8,124 bases of DNA from Spirochaetaceae bacterium. Lineage in GTDB: Bacteria; Spirochaetota; Spirochaetia; Treponematales; Breznakiellaceae. The notes beneath the pieces were generated by a model, which was given only the letters and a program-made list of their open reading frames with translations, had not been told where the DNA came from and made no database searches. The position numbers and the translations under genes are program-made. How positions within the stretch are numbered: the stretch's first letter is position 1; the number at the start of each line of letters is the position of its first letter. The DNA lies in NCBI GenBank assembly GCA_031284085.1, contig JAITAM010000113.1, positions 1 to 8,124 on the forward strand, given 5' to 3'. Shown here piece by piece: positions 5,723 to 8,124 of this stretch.

Positions 5723-7780
5723 ATGCTATATACTATGCAAGCCCTTCATTTAATGCGAAATATCGGTATTATGGCTCATATTGACGCCGGAAAGACAACT
5801 ACTACCGAGCGTATTCTTTACTATGCCGGACAAAGTTATAAAATCGGCGAAGTCGACGACGGCGAGGCCGTCATGGATTGGATGGAACAAGAACAAATCC
5901 GCGGCATCACCATCCAAAGCGCCATAACAACTATCTTCTGGAAAGATGTCCAAATCAACATCATTGATACACCAGGCCATGTGGACTTTACAGCAGAAGT
6001 CGAACGATCCTTACGAGTGCTTGACGGAGCCATTGCGATTTTTGATGCGGTTCATGGCGTCCAGCCTCAAACCGAGACGGTATGGCACCAAGCCCAACGC
6101 TACCACATCCCCTGTATAGGCTACGTCAATAAAATGGACCGCATCGGCGCCAACTTCTTCCAAGTCTTAGAGGAAATTACGGCAAAACTCGGCATCGCAA
6201 CAGCCCCTATTCAAATACCTATCGGGCAAGAAGGCAGTTTTGAAGGGGTCGTCGACCTTATTACTATGCAAGAAGTCCATTGGAAGCCCGGCACAGACGG
6301 TATTGACATGATCGTTTCTCCCATAGCGCAGGAACGGCAGGACATAAGCCAGTCTTGGCGTGATAAGCTTATTGATGTGCTTTCCACCGTCTCCGATGCA
6401 ATCACGGAGCAGTTCTTATCCGGCGAGGAAATTACAGCTCCCTTGATAAAAGAGGAACTGCGCAAAGCTGCACTCTCACGAGCATTGCTTCCGGTTTGCG
6501 CCGGAGCATCACGGCGCAATATGGGCGTCCAGCCGCTTATTGATGCCGTCATCGACTTTCTGCCCTCGCCTCATGAAACGGTTCCGGTTATAGGGCATCA
6601 CCTCAAAAAGAATACCGAGGTTATTATTCCATGCGATCTTAGCGCCACACCTCTTGGACTGGTTTTTAAGATACAGCACGATACGGCGGCCGGTAATTTA
6701 AGTCTTTGTTATATACGAATGTATTCCGGCTCTCTCAAGGCCGGAGATACGATCTACAACATCGGAAAGAAGAAGCGGGAACGGATAAACCGTATACTCC
6801 GTATGCACAGCAACAAACCGGATACGCTTGAAGCGCTTAATGCAGGCGACATCGGCGTTGCTATCGGTATGAGAACCGCGCAAACCGGCGATACCTTAGG
6901 GAGCGAAGGCTTCCCCGTTATTCTTGGAAAGATGCAGTTCCCTGAGCCGGTTATCTCAGTATCTATCGAGCCGAAGAACATATCCGAACAGAAAAGGTTA
7001 AAAGAAGTATTGGAGCTTCTTTCAAAAGAAGACCCGACTTTTACCACTAAAGATAACGAGGAAACAGGACAACTGATCATTTCCGGTATGGGAGAGTTAC
7101 ACCTTGAAGTACTCGTTACCCGTATCCTTGAGGAATTCAAAGTAAGCGCCCGAAAGGGAAACCCTCAGGTAACCTATCGGGAGTCTATCGGTATGCAGGC
7201 AGAACACAGTGCGCATTTTTCACGTGTGCTTGCCAATAAAGAAAACACGGCGGACATCAGTCTTACGGTTGCTCCTCGAAACCGCGGCGCGGGCAATCAT
7301 TACCGGTTGGCGGTTACCAACAAGGATATACCTTCTTCGATCTTTGAAGCTGTGGAACGCGGCATAACCGCTTCTTTTTCAGCTGGTATAAGATTAGGCT
7401 ATCCCTGTACGGATATTGAAGTTGTTCTTACCGGTATTCAGTATAGCGAATTAACCGGGACTCCCTTTGCCTACGAAGCGTGCGCCAGTGCTTGCTTTGA
7501 TGAGGCTTGTCGAAAGGCCGGCCCGGTGCTGCTTGAACCGGTTATGGCTGTGGCCATAAATGTACCAACAGAATTTGTGGGTAATGTGGTAAACCTTGTT
7601 TCAACACGCGGCGGGCATATCATCAGTCTTGACTCAATACAACAGGGGGAAAAGATTGTTGCGCTTTGCTCCCTAGAGCGGATGTTTGGTTTTATGAACG
7701 AGTTGCGCAGCGTCAGTCAGGGGCGGGCAAGGTTCAGTATGGAATTCTCACACTTTGTTCCAATTCAAACTCCTCGCTAG
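5723..7780 (+). CDS. fusA: Elongation factor G, EF-G2 (ribosome-recycling) type
   Basis: A 685-aa translational GTPase of full EF-G length. The G domain has AHIDAGKTT (18-26), RGITIQSA (60-67), DTPGH (82-86) and NKMD (136-139). EF-G domains II-V follow, ending MFGFMNELRSVSQGRARFSMEF. VDDG (44-47) and ITIQSA replace the usual VH(E/D)G and ITITSA, as in mitochondrial EFG2 and spirochaete EF-G2. In domain IV the usual GGxGQ(Y/F)G loop is replaced by R501-I512 (RVLANKENTADI), and the tip His (E. coli H583) is S575 in YSELTGTP. Both loops matter for translocation. A Borrelia EF-G2 homologue is reported to act only in ribosome recycling with RRF, so recycling is the likely role and a separate EF-G1 gene should exist. 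The start is uncertain: ATG 5723, 5735 and 5753 are in frame and none has a clear ribosome site. Confidence 0.93.
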   Translation: MLYTMQALHLMRNIGIMAHIDAGKTTTTERILYYAGQSYKIGEVDDGEAVMDWMEQEQIRGITIQSAITTIFWKDVQINIIDTPGHVDFTAEVERSLRVLDGAIAIFDAVHGVQPQTETVWHQAQRYHIPCIGYVNKMDRIGANFFQVLEEITAKLGIATAPIQIPIGQEGSFEGVVDLITMQEVHWKPGTDGIDMIVSPIAQERQDISQSWRDKLIDVLSTVSDAITEQFLSGEEITAPLIKEELRKAALSRALLPVCAGASRRNMGVQPLIDAVIDFLPSPHETVPVIGHHLKKNTEVIIPCDLSATPLGLVFKIQHDTAAGNLSLCYIRMYSGSLKAGDTIYNIGKKKRERINRILRMHSNKPDTLEALNAGDIGVAIGMRTAQTGDTLGSEGFPVILGKMQFPEPVISVSIEPKNISEQKRLKEVLELLSKEDPTFTTKDNEETGQLIISGMGELHLEVLVTRILEEFKVSARKGNPQVTYRESIGMQAEHSAHFSRVLANKENTADISLTVAPRNRGAGNHYRLAVTNKDIPSSIFEAVERGITASFSAGIRLGYPCTDIEVVLTGIQYSELTGTPFAYEACASACFDEACRKAGPVLLEPVMAVAINVPTEFVGNVVNLVSTRGGHIISLDSIQQGEKIVALCSLERMFGFMNELRSVSQGRARFSMEFSHFVPIQTPR

Positions 7781-7861
7781 GCCTCGCAGCCTCAAACTCC
7801 ACCATATATTTAAGAATAAACAGCTCAGTAACCGACACGGCGCTCAGGCTCAGGTTCCGAA

Positions 7862-7938
7862 CCGCTCCCTTACGGGGCGGAGGTCTGACCTATTTTGAGT
7901 GATGGAAGCTCTCCGCACTATGCGGTCAGTCCGCCTGA
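7862..7938. repeat. Chain of four consecutive short hairpins
   Basis: 7862-7880: seven pairs (one G-U) around CTTAC. 7881-7891: AGGT-CTG-ACCT. 7913-7925: CCGCA-CTA-TGCGG. 7926-7938: TCAG-TCCGC-CTGA. Four palindromes within 77 nt is dense for spacer DNA. The second is followed by ATTTT and could at best be a weak terminator for fusA. Confidence 0.6.
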
Positions 7939-7950
7939 CACTATGGTTTC

Positions 7951-8006
7951 GGCCTGTCTTGTATCGGGCGCGGGCGCAGGCCAGCCTGTTTCAAAGGTTG
8001 TTGTAA
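7951..8006 (-). repeat. Dispersed repeat copy 5, minus strand
   Basis: On the minus strand it reads ACAACAACCTTTGAAACAGGC-TG-GCCTGC, matching copy 3 exactly over 20 nt (7986-8005 against 5612-5631). The hairpin here is AGGC-TG-GCCT. A further GATACAAGACAGGCCGAAACC-like segment follows on the same strand (7946-7966). GGCCTG (7951-7956) and CAGGCC (7977-7982) also form a wider inverted repeat. Confidence 0.7.
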
Positions 8007-8032
8007 GTGAAACGTTGAAAGAGCCGCAGGCT
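8007..8032 (+). repeat. Dispersed repeat, plus-strand half copy 6
   Basis: GTGAAACGTTGAAA (8007-8020) is close to the CCGAAACGTTGAAA of copy 2 (4854-4867). It is followed by a hairpin AGCC-GCA-GGCT (8022-8032). It lies back to back with minus-strand copy 5, so the two form an inverted pair, with AGCCTG 7983-7988 against CAGGCT 8027-8032. Confidence 0.6.
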
Positions 8033-8078
8033 AACAAATGCTCTTGCCAAATCTATTATTATGGTGTACTTTTTATCT

Positions 8079-8124
8079 ATGAAACGAATAATTATGGCGT
8101 TAGCAGTAGGCGCTGTGCTTTGTG
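8079..8124 (+). CDS. Start of an exported protein (signal peptide), 3' end outside window
   Basis: The frame from ATG 8079 is open to the window end and reads MKRIIMALAVGAVLC, a basic end followed by a hydrophobic core, typical of a Sec signal peptide. The final Cys at residue 15 could be a lipobox cysteine only if the preceding residues fitted better (AVL is a poor match), so a non-lipoprotein signal is equally possible. An in-frame ATG at 8061 would add six residues. ATG 8079 is preferred because it gives a normal signal peptide; neither start has a strong ribosome site. Nothing can be said about function. Confidence 0.55.
   Translation, partial: MKRIIMALAVGAVLC

Larger units (their letters stand above)
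7781..8078. other. Non-coding stretch with small hairpins and inverted repeat copies
   Basis: These 298 nt hold no supported gene. After A/T-rich DNA there is a run of small palindromes at 7862-7880, 7881-7891, 7913-7925 and 7926-7938, followed by the repeat cluster at 7951-8032 and possible promoter sequence for the gene at 8079 (TTGCCA 8044-8049; TATTAT 8054-8059, not well spaced with each other). No hairpin has a proper T-tract, so the fusA terminator is not identified. Confidence 0.65.

Noticed and set aside
7862..7880. GC-rich hairpin as the intrinsic terminator of fusA
   Set aside because: The 7-bp stem is followed by AGGTCTG, not a T-run, and it lies 82 nt after the stop codon.
7666..7902. 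78-codon plus-strand frame overlapping the end of fusA
   Set aside because: It starts in the wrong frame inside fusA and runs into hairpin-rich spacer; no ribosome site or known family.

Overview
The window looks like a spirochaete chromosome, most likely an oral Treponema with a mid-40s G+C content. The evidence is a spirochaete/mitochondria-type second EF-G, an exported TPR-NHL-VWA-like protein, a coiled-coil PD-(D/E)XK protein of a kind I recall as multicopy in treponemes, and Shine-Dalgarno-led genes with mixed A/T- and G/C-ending codons. The genus is inferred from memory of these families, not from a search.

Layout. (1) 1-4546 is a tightly packed plus-strand block that reads as one operon: the 3' part of a SPOR-domain protein with a recently duplicated linker, a eukaryote-type NADP isocitrate dehydrogenase, a TPR protein, and an exported TPR/NHL-propeller/VWA-like protein whose ATG overlaps the preceding stop codon (TGATG). 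Gaps are 36 nt, 26 nt and a 1-nt overlap. (2) 4547-4910 is a 364-nt non-coding stretch. It holds two copies of a short dispersed repeat, a 21-bp tandem duplication, a perfect 8-bp hairpin and a possible decayed IS256-type end. The second repeat copy carries a near-consensus promoter (TTGAAA, 17 nt, TATAAT) aimed at the next gene. (3) 4911-5531 encodes a small coiled-coil PD-(D/E)XK protein. (4) 5532-5722 holds two more repeat copies in tandem (52-nt period). (5) 5723-7780 encodes an EF-G whose domain IV tip lacks the canonical translocation loops, which points to the ribosome-recycling EF-G2 type. (6) 7781-8078 is non-coding, with a chain of small hairpins and another, mostly inverted, repeat cluster. 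(7) 8079-8124 is the signal-peptide start of an exported protein that leaves the window.

The most unusual structure is the dispersed repeat: a conserved half (GCCGTAC ... GATAC ... TTGAAA) followed by a short GC-rich hairpin whose sequence changes between copies while pairing is mostly kept. Copies bracket the nuclease-like gene and fusA, and in one case supply the -35 box of a strong promoter. The nuclease-like gene between repeat pairs looks like an inserted cassette between two older gene blocks. I found no tRNA, rRNA, CRISPR array or intact transposase.
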